Source: Rhodoferax sp.
GTDB lineage: Bacteria > Pseudomonadota > Gammaproteobacteria > Burkholderiales > Burkholderiaceae_C
Direction: 5' to 3'
NCBI GenBank assembly: GCA_031291305.1
Contig: JARLJH010000052.1
Span: 62,001 to 126,000, forward strand
Length of the DNA stretch: 64,000 nt
Shown: positions 27,508-39,050 of the stretch, piece by piece
Layout of the letters: every line of letters starts with the position of its first letter
Numbering within the stretch: the stretch's first letter is position 1
Notes under the pieces: generated by a model
The model's database searches: none
What the model was told of the DNA's origin: nothing
Seen by the model: only the letters and a program-made list of their open reading frames with translations
Position numbers and translations under genes: made by a program

Positions 27508-27957
27508 TCAATCGTCATCCCCTCCCGACACAACCCGGCTTATGGTGTCGCCACCAAAACCCCGGCTGGCCAGGAAGCGCATCTGTTTCGCGCGCTGGGA
27601 TGCATCTTCCGGCGGCTGACCAAACTTTTTCCGCCAGACCTCACGCGCACGCTCCAGTTCCGTGGCGCGCAATCCATGGACTGCTTCGGCCACCGCTTGC
27701 GGATCGAGACCTTTGGTCTGAAGCTCTTGCTTGATTCGCGTCACCCCCAGTTTGCTGGAGCGGCGGTTGACCACCGACTCCAGCACGCGTTGTTCGCTGA
27801 TAAAGCCTTTGGCCTGCAAGTCATCGAGTGCCACCGCCAAGCTACCCGGTTCTTCTTCAAAAGGTGCCAGCTTGCGCTCCAGTTCCAGTCGGGAATATTC
27901 ACGGCCACTCAGAAGCCGCAGGGCACGTCCTTTGAGCGAGGGGGATTCAAAACCCAT
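27508..27957 (-). CDS. recX: Regulatory protein RecX
   Basis: RecX (149 residues) limits RecA filament growth. It is almost all helical, with the family pattern RALRLLSGREYSRLELERKL and DLQAKGFISEQRVLESVVNRRS-type segments, and ends in an acidic GGDDD tail. It lies 51 bp downstream of recA, the usual order, with a palindromic repeat filling the gap. Confidence 0.92.
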   Translation of the reverse strand: MGFESPSLKGRALRLLSGREYSRLELERKLAPFEEEPGSLAVALDDLQAKGFISEQRVLESVVNRRSSKLGVTRIKQELQTKGLDPQAVAEAVHGLRATELERAREVWRKKFGQPPEDASQRAKQMRFLASRGFGGDTISRVVSGGDDD

Positions 27958-27974
27958 GCCAGCGCCTAATCATG

Positions 27975-28021
27975 TTTTTAATAGCTACTAGTCCTTACAG
28001 CATAAGGGCTATACGCCTTTT
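27975..28021 (+). repeat. Dispersed palindromic repeat, copy 8 (recA 3' end)
   Basis: TTAATAGCTACTAGTCC ... CATAAGGGCTATACGCC. It lies in the recA-recX gap and its edge supplies the last codons (KKGV) and TAG stop of recA. A CCTTA/TAAGG hairpin within it may damp read-through into recX. Confidence 0.8.
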
Positions 28022-29091
28022 TTACTTGCAACTTTGGCCGTAGCCTCAGGTGCCTCAGCGCCTGCCAACAGCGGAATGCCCAGCGACACACGCACCTTGT
28101 TTTCGATCTCGCGCGATAGATCGGGATTCTCTTTCAGGAACTCACGCGCGTTGTCACGGCCCTGACCGATTTTTTCGCCGTTGTAGGCGTACCAGGCACC
28201 AGACTTGTCCAGGATATTGGCGTTGACACCCATATCGATGATCTCGCCCTCGCGGCTGATGCCCTGACCAAACAGAATGTCGAACTCCGCTGTCTTGAAC
28301 GGGGGCGCCACCTTGTTTTTGACAACTTTGACCTTGGTCTCGTTGCCGATGGCGTCGTCGCCTTTCTTGATGGTGCCGGTGCGGCGGATGTCCAGCCGGA
28401 CCGAGGCATAAAACTTCAGTGCATTGCCGCCAGTGGTGGTTTCCGGGCTGCCAAACATCACGCCAATCTTCATGCGAATCTGATTGATGAAGATCACCAT
28501 GCAGTTGGTTTTCTTGATGTGGGCGGTGAGCTTGCGCAGCGCCTGGCTCATCAGTCTGGCTTGCAGGCCGGGCAGGCTGTCGCCCATTTCGCCTTCGAGT
28601 TCGGCCTTGGGCGTCAGCGCGGCCACCGAATCCACCACGATCAAATCAACTGCGCCGGAACGCACCAGGCTGTCCACGATCTCCAGCGCCTGCTCGCCCG
28701 TGTCAGGCTGACTGATCAGCAAATCCTGCAGATTCACGCCAAGGTTCTGGGCGTACTGGATGTCCAGCGCGTGTTCGGCATCGACAAACGCGCACTGACC
28801 GCCGGTTTTTTGCATTTCGGCAATCACTTGCAGTGTCAGCGTGGTTTTGCCGGAGGATTCCGGGCCATAGATTTCCACCACCCGGCCACGCGGCAAGCCA
28901 CCGACACCCAGAGCGATGTCCAGCCCGAGTGATCCCGTGGACACCACCTGGATGTCTTCGATCACCTCGCCTTCACCCAGGCGCATGATGGTGCCCTTGC
29001 CAAACTGCTTTTCAATCTGTGCCAGGGCTACTTGCAGGGCCTTGGCTTTTTCAGCATTGACAGGGGTGGGGGCTTTGACGGGTGCATCCAT
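28009..29091 (-). CDS. recA: Recombinase RecA
   Basis: RecA (360 residues) forms the ATP-dependent filament for strand exchange and SOS induction. Walker A is GPESSGKTT, followed by [12 protein letters not shown]-type and [14 protein letters not shown] motifs; loops L1/L2 are present ([42 protein letters not shown] region). ATG 29091 has a good site (CAGGAG). The C-terminal end is encoded by a dispersed repeat (see 27975-28021). A LexA-type box lies upstream. Confidence 0.98.
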   Translation of the reverse strand: MDAPVKAPTPVNAEKAKALQVALAQIEKQFGKGTIMRLGEGEVIEDIQVVSTGSLGLDIALGVGGLPRGRVVEIYGPESSGKTTLTLQVIAEMQKTGGQCAFVDAEHALDIQYAQNLGVNLQDLLISQPDTGEQALEIVDSLVRSGAVDLIVVDSVAALTPKAELEGEMGDSLPGLQARLMSQALRKLTAHIKKTNCMVIFINQIRMKIGVMFGSPETTTGGNALKFYASVRLDIRRTGTIKKGDDAIGNETKVKVVKNKVAPPFKTAEFDILFGQGISREGEIIDMGVNANILDKSGAWYAYNGEKIGQGRDNAREFLKENPDLSREIENKVRVSLGIPLLAGAEAPEATAKVASKKGV

Positions 29092-29162
29092 GGTTTGACT
29101 CCTGAAGTTCCAATAGGTTGATGAATCTGAGACTGCTTGCACCCTCTGGTTTTAACAACAGG

Positions 29163-29178
29163 CTGGATGCTTGAACAG
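29163..29178 (-). promoter_or_regulatory. LexA (SOS) box upstream of recA
   Basis: On the recA strand the site reads TACTGTTCAAGCATCCAG, fitting CTG-N10-CAG and closely resembling the E. coli recA operator (TACTGTatgaGCATaCAG). It lies about 72 bases before the recA ATG. Confidence 0.75.
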
Positions 29179-29226
29179 TAGTTTAAAAGCAATCTTGAAA
29201 CTCAAAAATACTATTTTTAGTCAATT

Positions 29227-29245
29227 TGGTTTACTATTTAAACCA
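29227..29245 (+). promoter_or_regulatory. Dyad TGGTTTA-N5-TAAACCA overlapping the marR-type start
   Basis: Perfect 7-base arms separated by 5 bases end on the first base of the regulator's ATG. No ribosome site is visible, so a leaderless or very short-leader mRNA is possible. Likely an autoregulatory operator. Confidence 0.5.
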
Positions 29246-29718
29246 TGACAAACGTCTCTATGGACAACGGTTGGCGCCAGGCCCATCTTGGACATTGGTT
29301 GGCCCTGGCCTTGCAGCGCTTTGATGGTCGGGTCCTGCAGCTCATGGCTCGCAACGACCGGGTGCCGCTGGCGCTGTCCAACCTGGCGACACGTGGCAGC
29401 CTGACCGCCTCACACATTCACATCACCCGGCATCTGGCGCTGGAGGGATCGCGCCTGACCGATCTGGCACAACGCGCAGGGGTTAGCAAACAGGCCATGG
29501 GCAAGCTGGTGGACCAGTGTGAGGCCTGGGACCTGGTGCAGCGCCAGCACGACCCGCAGGACGCTCGCGCACGGCGCGTCATGTTCACATCCACCGGTCT
29601 GGCTTGGTTGCAGGCCTTTGAAGAGGCCGTTGCCCAGACCGAAGCCGAGTTGCGTGCGGCTGTGGGCCCGGAAGTCGCCACCGTGATTGCCATTGGACTG
29701 GAAGCTTACGCCGCCTAA
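29245..29718 (+). CDS. MarR family transcriptional regulator
   Basis: A 157-residue winged-helix dimeric regulator; the HTH/wing is at about 60-125 (HLALEGSRLTDLAQRAGVSKQAMGKLVDQC start region, then DPQDARARRVMFTSTG). Ligand unknown. It lies between recA (divergent) and a two-component operon (72 bp downstream), so it might control either its own expression or the sensor genes. See the dyad at its start. Confidence 0.85.
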   Translation: MTNVSMDNGWRQAHLGHWLALALQRFDGRVLQLMARNDRVPLALSNLATRGSLTASHIHITRHLALEGSRLTDLAQRAGVSKQAMGKLVDQCEAWDLVQRQHDPQDARARRVMFTSTGLAWLQAFEEAVAQTEAELRAAVGPEVATVIAIGLEAYAA

Positions 29719-29790
29719 AATGAATCAACAATAGCATCACACGGGGTTCACCACTGCAACCGGCCACACAGGCCATCTGAGGAGACATGC

Positions 29791-30465
29791 ATGCGAATTT
29801 TGATTGCCGAGGACGATCGGGTTCTGGCCGACGGTTTGTTGCGCACCCTGCGCAGTTCAGGGGCTGCAGTGGACCACGTTGCCAGTGGTTCCGAGGCCGA
29901 CGCAGCACTCATGACCAATACCGAGTTTGATTTGCTGATTCTGGACCTCGGTCTGCCAAAGATGCATGGCCTGGAAGTGCTGAAAAAACTGCGTGCCCGG
30001 GGTTCCTCATTGCCAGTGCTGATCCTGACTGCCGCCGACAGCGTGGAAGAGCGTGTCAAGGGGCTGGACTATGGTGCCGATGACTACATGGCCAAACCCT
30101 TCAGTCTGCAGGAGCTTGAAGCCCGCGTGCGCGCTTTAAGCCGTCGCGGTATGGGCGCTGCCAGCAGCACCATCAAGCACGGCCCCCTGATTTACGACCA
30201 GGGCGGGCGCGTTGCCACCATCGATGGCGTGATGGTTGAACTTTCGGCGCGGGAGCTCGGCCTGCTCGAAGTCCTGCTGCAGCGCGCTGGCCGCCTGGTC
30301 AGCAAGGACCAGCTTGTGGAGCGCCTGTGCGAATGGGGTGAAGAGGTCAGCAACAACGCCATTGAGGTCTACATCCACCGACTGCGCAAAAAGATCGAAA
30401 AAGGCCCGATCCGCATCGCTACTGTGCGCGGCCTGGGTTATTGTCTGGAAAAAATACCCGGGTGA
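29791..30465 (+). CDS. OmpR-family response regulator (TctD/QseB-like)
   Basis: A 224-residue regulator: receiver domain (about 1-115) with the acidic pair ED, phospho-acceptor Asp in LLILDLGLPK, Thr in LILTAADS and Lys in AKPF; C-terminal winged helix (about 125-222) with VYIHRLRKKI. The ATG follows GAGGAGA. Its TGA overlaps the GTG of the kinase gene, so the pair is coupled. Confidence 0.93.
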   Translation: MRILIAEDDRVLADGLLRTLRSSGAAVDHVASGSEADAALMTNTEFDLLILDLGLPKMHGLEVLKKLRARGSSLPVLILTAADSVEERVKGLDYGADDYMAKPFSLQELEARVRALSRRGMGAASSTIKHGPLIYDQGGRVATIDGVMVELSARELGLLEVLLQRAGRLVSKDQLVERLCEWGEEVSNNAIEVYIHRLRKKIEKGPIRIATVRGLGYCLEKIPG

Positions 30466-31916
30466 ACGAACTCCAGCGCGAACAGCGCTCGCTGTTTGGC
30501 GAAATCCTGGACTGGATGCTGACACCGCTGCTGCTACTGTGGCCGGTGAGTCTGGTGCTCACCTGGCTGGTGGCACAAAGTATTGCCGGAAAACCGTTTG
30601 ATCGAGCCTTGGAATACAACGCACGCGCCATGGCGCAGCTCGTCACGGTGCGCAACAACCGGGCGGAGTTCAACCTGCCTCGCCCCGCGCGCGAGCTGTT
30701 GCGCGCCAACGATTCAGACACGGTGTATTACCAAGTGGTGGGCTCGCGACATGAGTTTTTAAGTGGCGAGCACAATCTGCCCGCGCCGCCGATGGAAGAA
30801 ACGGTCACGCACGACGAGGTTCACATCCGCGACGACGTGATCAAGGGCATTGACGTCAAGGTTGCCTATATCTGGGTCAGCCTGCCTATCCAGGACGCAC
30901 AACCTGCTCTGGTGCAGGTCGCGGAAACGCTGGAAAAACGCTCCATGCTGGCCACGGAAATCGTCAAGGGCGTGATGTTGCCGCAGTTTGTCATCTTGCC
31001 GCTGGCGGCGCTGCTGGTGTGGCTGGCGCTGGTGCAGGCCATCAAGCCGCTGAGCCAACTTGAGGAACGCATTCGCGCCCGCAAACCCGATGACCTGAGT
31101 CCGATTGATTCCCAGGCTGTGCCTATTGAGGTGTCGCCCCTGGTGGATTCGGTCAACGACCTGCTGCTGCGACTGACCGACTCCATTGCCACACAAAAGC
31201 GTTTTTTGGCCGACGCGGCACATCAACTCAAAACGCCGCTGGCAGGCTTGCGCATGCAGGCTGATTTGGCCCAGCGCGAAGGTGCCAGCGCAGAAGACCT
31301 GAAACAATCCCTGCGTCAGATTGGCCGCGCCAGCATTCGCGCCACCCACAGCGTGAACCAGTTGCTATCGCTGGCACGTGCCGAGAGCAGCGGGTCAGCC
31401 ATGCCACGCGCGATCTGCGACATGGCTGAGCTGTGTATGGCGGTGGTACGTGACAGTGTGCCGCGTGCGTTGGATAAACACATCGACCTGGGCTATGAGG
31501 GCATTCAGCCCGGTGCACCGGGTGCGACCGTGCTGGGCAATGCCACATTGCTCAAGGAGATGATCCGCAACCTGGTGGACAACGCCATCAACTACACGCC
31601 CTCCAGCCTGGAGTCGCCCGGCATGATCACTGCAAGAGTGCTCACCGACCCGTTTGGTCGCACGTTGGTGCTGCAGGTGGAAGACTCGGGCCCGGGTGTG
31701 CCCGAGGCAGAGCGGGAACTGATCTTTCAGCCGTTTTACCGTGCCCTGGGCACCGAGGCCGATGGCTCCGGCCTGGGCTTGCCCATCGTGACGGAAATTG
31801 CCCACCAGCATGGTGCCAAGGTCAGCCTGGAAGAAACCATGCCGGGTCAGACGCCGCCTGGGGCACGTTTTGTGGTGCGTTTTACAACGACATTACCCGA
31901 CGAGATAGCAGAATAG
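30462..31916 (+). CDS. Sensor histidine kinase (TctE-like)
   Basis: A 484-residue inner-membrane kinase. Two membrane spans (about 20-40 and 170-190) bracket a periplasmic 2CSK_N-type sensor domain, followed by HAMP, HisKA with the phospho-His in FLADAAHQLKTPLAGL, and HATPase motifs NLVDNAINYTPS, DSGPGVPE and GSGLGLPI. The GTG at 30462 overlaps the regulator stop (GTGA). The sensor type is that of tricarboxylate-responsive TctE, but no tctABC genes are nearby, so the ligand is open. Confidence 0.9.
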   Translation: MNELQREQRSLFGEILDWMLTPLLLLWPVSLVLTWLVAQSIAGKPFDRALEYNARAMAQLVTVRNNRAEFNLPRPARELLRANDSDTVYYQVVGSRHEFLSGEHNLPAPPMEETVTHDEVHIRDDVIKGIDVKVAYIWVSLPIQDAQPALVQVAETLEKRSMLATEIVKGVMLPQFVILPLAALLVWLALVQAIKPLSQLEERIRARKPDDLSPIDSQAVPIEVSPLVDSVNDLLLRLTDSIATQKRFLADAAHQLKTPLAGLRMQADLAQREGASAEDLKQSLRQIGRASIRATHSVNQLLSLARAESSGSAMPRAICDMAELCMAVVRDSVPRALDKHIDLGYEGIQPGAPGATVLGNATLLKEMIRNLVDNAINYTPSSLESPGMITARVLTDPFGRTLVLQVEDSGPGVPEAERELIFQPFYRALGTEADGSGLGLPIVTEIAHQHGAKVSLEETMPGQTPPGARFVVRFTTTLPDEIAE

Positions 31917-31917
31917 T

Positions 31918-32673
31918 TTACGGTGGTGACTTCGTCACGGATGCCGAAGCTGCAGGCATGGGTGTTGTGGCCGGGCAGATGTCCAGCGTCTTTCCGGGCA
32001 TGGCGGCCTTGATCGCATTCAGCGCTGCCTGATCAGCCGCGCTGACGACGGACAGGTGCAAGCGGTAATGCAGGATGTCTGGCCGTTCTTGCACCACTTT
32101 GGCCGAGCGTACACCGCGCCGGATCACGTCTTGCAAAGCGCCATTGGCCGCATCTTCCGATGAAAACACGCCTAGCGAAAAACCGGGGGAAAAGACGGTG
32201 TTGTTCAGTGGCGAGAATGGCACCTTCAATTGGTTTAGCTGATCGCGCTTTTTAGCCAGATCTTCGGCCTGGGTGTATTTGCCCATGTAAACCATCCAGC
32301 GCGCTGGCAACCGGGTTTCGTCAAGCACCCAGGCACCTTCGGGAAAACTAGCCTTCAGCAGGGGGCGCAGCTTGTCGGCTTGCTGCGCATCCAGATCAGC
32401 CATCTGCCAGCATACGGTGGACTCACGCGGCGCTGGTACGTCACTCGAAGCAAGGCCCACCGGGGATGCGGTTGGCTGCGGTGCTAGCTCGGACGCTGGC
32501 GCAATATCGTTGCTGCCCAAAACCGTGATCGTTTCAGGATGCACTTGTTGCGCCATACGTTGCGGTTCGCGCTGTTGGCTGGGACCCCAGCCATAAGCCA
32601 ACAGCCAGCCCTGTCCCCAGGTGTAATAACCTAGGTTGAGAACCAGTAAAACCATAACCACCAAACGCAGCAT
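31918..32673 (-). CDS. SPOR-domain-like membrane protein
   Basis: A 251-residue protein with an N-terminal membrane segment (about 2-22), a Pro/Ala-rich linker and a C-terminal SPOR-like repeat region (about 85-230; WMVYMGKYTQAEDLAKKRDQL and FSLGVFSSEDAANGAL look like the two halves). SPOR domains bind denuded peptidoglycan at division sites. Placed between the kinase gene (1-bp gap, convergent) and birA (upstream, 12 bp), it probably shares the birA transcript. Confidence 0.7.
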   Translation of the reverse strand: MLRLVVMVLLVLNLGYYTWGQGWLLAYGWGPSQQREPQRMAQQVHPETITVLGSNDIAPASELAPQPTASPVGLASSDVPAPRESTVCWQMADLDAQQADKLRPLLKASFPEGAWVLDETRLPARWMVYMGKYTQAEDLAKKRDQLNQLKVPFSPLNNTVFSPGFSLGVFSSEDAANGALQDVIRRGVRSAKVVQERPDILHYRLHLSVVSAADQAALNAIKAAMPGKTLDICPATTPMPAASASVTKSPP

Positions 32674-32685
32674 CCACGTCCCTCT

Positions 32686-33516
32686 CTACATCTGACGCGC
32701 AGCCAAGCCAGGCTGCGGTCGCACACTGACTTCAGCGCTTGTCACGCGTACAAGCCCCTGTGCGGTCTGAACCTGTAACGCACCCACGCTGTCCACGCCT
32801 TGCGCCAGCCCCTGGGTGCCATCGCTCATGCTGATCGCCACCTGCGCCAGCGCATCACGGGCGTTGAATGGGTGCTGGAACGGGGCAAAGCCTTGCTGCT
32901 CGAAGGTACGCAGCGTCTCCATCAGTGGCTCGACGATCAGCGTCAGAGCCTGTGCGACGCTGATGCCGGGCTGCAAATCCACCAAACCGCAGGGTTCAGT
33001 GGACAGCCCTGCCACTGCGGGCCGCTGAATGTTCAGTCCAATGCCAATCACCACATAGCGGCTGCCTAGCAGACTACCCGCGCCTGCGTTGGCGGTCTCG
33101 ATCAGGATGCCAGCCAGTTTGCGCCCCTGCCACCACAAGTCATTGGGCCACTTCAGGCGAATGTCCGGGTGCAGGCTGTGTGCCAGACTCAATCCCACAG
33201 CCAACGACAGGCCCGACCAGTCCTTCGGTGCCATCGGCAATCCCAACGAGAACGTCAAGCTACCCGGACCCGGCGCACCTGCTAGCGCTGTGCTGCTGTG
33301 CCATGGCCGCGCCATGCGTCCGCGCCCAGCGCTTTGATGCTCTGCAATCAAGAGCACGGGGTCGGCACAACCACTGCGCAAACGCCGCATCAGCTCTGCA
33401 TTGGTGGAGTCGATCTCGGGAACCACTTCGATGGTAAAACCCGGCAGTTGGGGCGCAATGGCTTCCCAGATGGCCTCAACTGGCCACGGTGTGATCTCTG
33501 GCACAGGCACAGGCAT
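32686..33516 (-). CDS. birA: Biotin-[acetyl-CoA-carboxylase] ligase
   Basis: BirA attaches biotin to the carboxyl carrier protein. This 276-residue protein is the catalytic type without an N-terminal DNA-binding domain, so it cannot repress bio genes. Motifs: IDSTNAEL, the biotin loop AGRGRMARPW (GRGRxGRxW type), KWPNDL and GIGLNI. ATG 33516 is 10 bp after the SET gene; a longer frame overlaps that gene and has no family match. Confidence 0.9.
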   Translation of the reverse strand: MPVPVPEITPWPVEAIWEAIAPQLPGFTIEVVPEIDSTNAELMRRLRSGCADPVLLIAEHQSAGRGRMARPWHSSTALAGAPGPGSLTFSLGLPMAPKDWSGLSLAVGLSLAHSLHPDIRLKWPNDLWWQGRKLAGILIETANAGAGSLLGSRYVVIGIGLNIQRPAVAGLSTEPCGLVDLQPGISVAQALTLIVEPLMETLRTFEQQGFAPFQHPFNARDALAQVAISMSDGTQGLAQGVDSVGALQVQTAQGLVRVTSAEVSVRPQPGLAARQM

Positions 33517-33526
33517 GGGCAGCAGG

Positions 33527-34003
33527 CTACTTGCGCTTGCGTTTGGGTGCCAGCAACGTGCCGCGGCAATTGGCCGCACCACACCAGCACGGATACTCGG
33601 CCTTGAGCTTGGGGGTGTAGCGCTCGTCAATGATCAGGCCGTAGTCGTAGTGCAGTTCCTCACCAGCCGCAATGTTGCGCAGTGCGCGGATGAAAATCCG
33701 GCCACCCCGTTCATCGGCTTCGCAATTGCCATCGCAGGAATGGTTGATCCAGCGCGAGGAATTGCCACCCACGCCACCATCGATCACCCGCGTTTCATCC
33801 ACGTGAAAATAGAAGGTGTGGTTGGGGTTGGCGGGGTCATGCGGGTGGCGCGCCTGAGCTTGCTCCCAGGTGATGATCTCGCCCACGTATTCAATGATGG
33901 TTTCACCCTCTGCAATATCTTGCAAGGCATAGACGCCACGGCCATGAATGCCGGAGCGGCGCACTTGAATACGACGGGAGTTTGCGGGTGGTTTTGTCGA
34001 CAC
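33527..34003 (-). CDS. SET-domain protein lysine methyltransferase
   Basis: A compact 158-residue SET protein. Motifs: GIHGRGVYA at the N-terminus, the SAM/active-site knot residues in RWINHSCDGNCEA, the tyrosine in LHYDYG, and a post-SET cysteine cluster CWCGAANCRG that would bind zinc. SET enzymes methylate lysines; in bacteria targets are mostly unknown, although a chlamydial SET protein acts on histone-like proteins. It is divergent from topB (73-bp gap), whose product has a lysine/alanine-rich tail and a SWIB domain, and is followed by birA. Confidence 0.9.
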   Translation of the reverse strand: MSTKPPANSRRIQVRRSGIHGRGVYALQDIAEGETIIEYVGEIITWEQAQARHPHDPANPNHTFYFHVDETRVIDGGVGGNSSRWINHSCDGNCEADERGGRIFIRALRNIAAGEELHYDYGLIIDERYTPKLKAEYPCWCGAANCRGTLLAPKRKRK

Positions 34004-34076
34004 GGTTGAAAAATTTGGTATCGTGAACTCGTATGGGTGCGCGTGTGCGCCCGCGAGAAAAAGGGATTGTAGTCAG

Positions 34077-37034
<2,958 letters not shown>

Positions 37035-37162
37035 AGTATGGGACTGCTTTAGCCGCGACGGCCAATGGCTCAATGGCGTGAAGTTGGGTGGCGCGGCAGA
37101 TGTGGTGCTTGACAAGTGCCGCACGCCCATTTGCCCGGTGCATGTCAGCATTTTTAGCTCCG

Positions 37163-38083
37163 TCAAGTACAGGCGGGGCGATTCATGGGGTTGAACATTC
37201 TGCGTGCGTTGTCCGCAATGACTCCTGCCACAAACCCAAACAGCGAGGGTGGAAGATCGTGGCCCATTCCCTCGACTATCAGTAGTTTGGATCCTTTAAT
37301 ATTGGCCGCAGTGTCCTTCCCAGCTTCCGGGGGAACTAGTGGGTCGTCTGACCCATGCAACACAAGCGTTGGTGCAGTAATTTTGGTCAATCGGGATCTC
37401 AAATCACCGGTTGCTGCGATGGCGGCGATGTGCCGCCAAAACCCACTTGGGTTGTATGCTCGTTTGACTTCGGCTAAGGCTTGATTTCGTTGAGCAGATT
37501 CGTCAAACGGAAAGCCTCGCCCGGCAATCACTTGAGAAAAGGCAACACAATGTGCGAGATAGCCCCGCTCGTCTTTCAACGGATGCGGTGCTGGCGATGT
37601 CATCGCCGCCATCACTGCAGGGATGGCCTGCGGCAGATCAGGGTTACCAGTGCTGGACATCATGGAAACCAAAGATAGAACGCGGCCCGCATGCTCGCTG
37701 GCCAAGAGTTGCGCAATCATGCCGCCCATTGATCTCCCAATCACGTGCGCTCGTTTGATCTTTAATGCATCGAGAAGTCCTACAGCGTCGTTTGCCATAT
37801 CGAAGAGCGTATAGGCGACGTTGGGCGTTTCTCCGCGAGAGACAGTGTCAGCAATGGCAGCGAGATCTGGCATCGACGCGCTATCGAAGTGTGTTGAAAG
37901 GCCAGCGTCGCGATTGTCAAAGCGAATCACGCGGTAGCCTTGATTGGCCAAGATCTGGCAAAACGTTTCGCTCCAGCGAATCATCTGCGTACCCAGACCG
38001 GCAATCAGCAGAACAGCTTGCGCGTCAGTATTGCCAAAACAATCGTATTCAATCTCAATTCCGTTCGCTTTAGTCTTGGGCAC
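37163..38083 (-). CDS. Alpha/beta-fold hydrolase
   Basis: A 306-residue alpha/beta hydrolase: nucleophile elbow GRSMGGM, acid in LHGSDDPLVPP and histidine in EGMGHDLP; the oxyanion region is LLIAGLGTQ. Family members are esterases or C-C hydrolases; substrate unknown. I prefer the GTG at 38083, which has GAGGA 9 bases before it; an ATG at 38158 would add 25 residues with no family match. Last gene of the DUF2239-GIY-YIG-MarR operon or separately transcribed (147-bp gap). Confidence 0.8.
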   Translation of the reverse strand: MPKTKANGIEIEYDCFGNTDAQAVLLIAGLGTQMIRWSETFCQILANQGYRVIRFDNRDAGLSTHFDSASMPDLAAIADTVSRGETPNVAYTLFDMANDAVGLLDALKIKRAHVIGRSMGGMIAQLLASEHAGRVLSLVSMMSSTGNPDLPQAIPAVMAAMTSPAPHPLKDERGYLAHCVAFSQVIAGRGFPFDESAQRNQALAEVKRAYNPSGFWRHIAAIAATGDLRSRLTKITAPTLVLHGSDDPLVPPEAGKDTAANIKGSKLLIVEGMGHDLPPSLFGFVAGVIADNARRMFNPMNRPACT

Positions 38084-38230
38084 GGTGTGTGGTCCTCGAA
38101 TATTCTTGTGTCGAGCGGTTTTTGTGAGCACGCCAATAGTTCGTTGGGGCGACTTCACTACAGCAAGACGGTTGCTCCGCCAGGCTGTGCAAGTGACCTC
38201 GTACCCAACAAATCGGTGCGATGGCGTTGC

Positions 38231-38662
38231 TCATGAGAGCGCTAAGGTTGGCGCACTTGCAAGCGTTGCCATTGTTGCGGCAACTGTCGCCACCACAGCG
38301 GAGTCGATTGATTCAACAGCTTCGGTACAAATGCTATTGGCAGTTTCGCGCGCAGCGTTCACCAGCGCACGCCCGGCTGGGCGAAGTACAGCCTGACGAT
38401 CTCCATTGGCACCCTCGCGCACCACAAGGCCTATCTTCTCGAGCATGATCAACTGACGCAGCACAGACGATTGAGGCTTTCCAAGTGGCTGCACGAGTTC
38501 CGGGTGGCCTACTCGACCACCGTCCGCTTGCGCGAGCAAATTCAACAGGACAAAGTCGTTGAAACCGACGCCATGGTATAGGCCCAACTCGTCGTCAAGC
38601 TTGAGTTGCAGGCTGGCGTTGGCACGATGTAGTGCTAAACAGAAGTCGAGATTCGTGTTCAT
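38231..38662 (-). CDS. MarR-like transcriptional regulator
   Basis: A 143-residue winged-helix protein; the HTH/wing is central (HPELVQPLGKPQSSVLRQ then LVVREGANGDRQAVLR). ATG 38662 has AAGGAG. The start overlaps the GIY-YIG stop by 4 bp (ATGA), so the two are coupled. It is the best candidate to bind the twin sites at 39719-39766. Confidence 0.8.
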   Translation of the reverse strand: MNTNLDFCLALHRANASLQLKLDDELGLYHGVGFNDFVLLNLLAQADGGRVGHPELVQPLGKPQSSVLRQLIMLEKIGLVVREGANGDRQAVLRPAGRALVNAARETANSICTEAVESIDSAVVATVAATMATLASAPTLALS

Positions 38663-39024
38663 CGAGGTTCGCTCCTTGAATCGCCGTAGCCTAGTTCGCC
38701 AAGACAAGGGATTTCCTGGCGCCACAGGCTAACGAGCAACTCCAATTCCTGTGTGGCATTGAACGCTGGATCTCCATTGGGTTTGACCATGTCGAGTACC
38801 TCAAAGAGAAAGCTGGTCTCGCCATGTTCAACCCAATCCTGTGCAAGCCTCGTGTTGCGGTGCTGTCCATACCGCAGTTCAAAACGATGTCGGTTGAGTG
38901 TGCCCTGTACGTTCGTACTTCCAGCGACCAACGCCCGCCCCGTAATGCGGTTGCGGATCGCATAGACACCGGCTCGGGTTTTGGTCTCCAGATACTGGCG
39001 TTTCAGTGTTTTATGGTTTGTCAT
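38659..39024 (-). CDS. GIY-YIG nuclease-fold protein
   Basis: A 121-residue protein whose N-terminal part fits the GIY-YIG domain: the first motif is AGVYAIRN, the second LVAGSTN, then an Arg-rich helix (NRHRFELR) and a Glu in ETSFLFEVL. The classic tyrosine of the second motif is replaced (VAG for YIG), so catalysis is uncertain. Three tandem starts exist (39030 TTG, 39027, 39024); 39024 has the best spacing from GAGGA. Between DUF2239 and MarR genes. Confidence 0.75.
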   Translation of the reverse strand: MTNHKTLKRQYLETKTRAGVYAIRNRITGRALVAGSTNVQGTLNRHRFELRYGQHRNTRLAQDWVEHGETSFLFEVLDMVKPNGDPAFNATQELELLVSLWRQEIPCLGELGYGDSRSEPR

Positions 39025-39050
39025 CATCAATCCTCTTTATCGCAAATAAG

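Noticed and set aside
37035-37162. Possible gene fragment after topB
   Set aside because: The short frames in both directions have no recognisable family and no ribosome site; it is treated as spacer.
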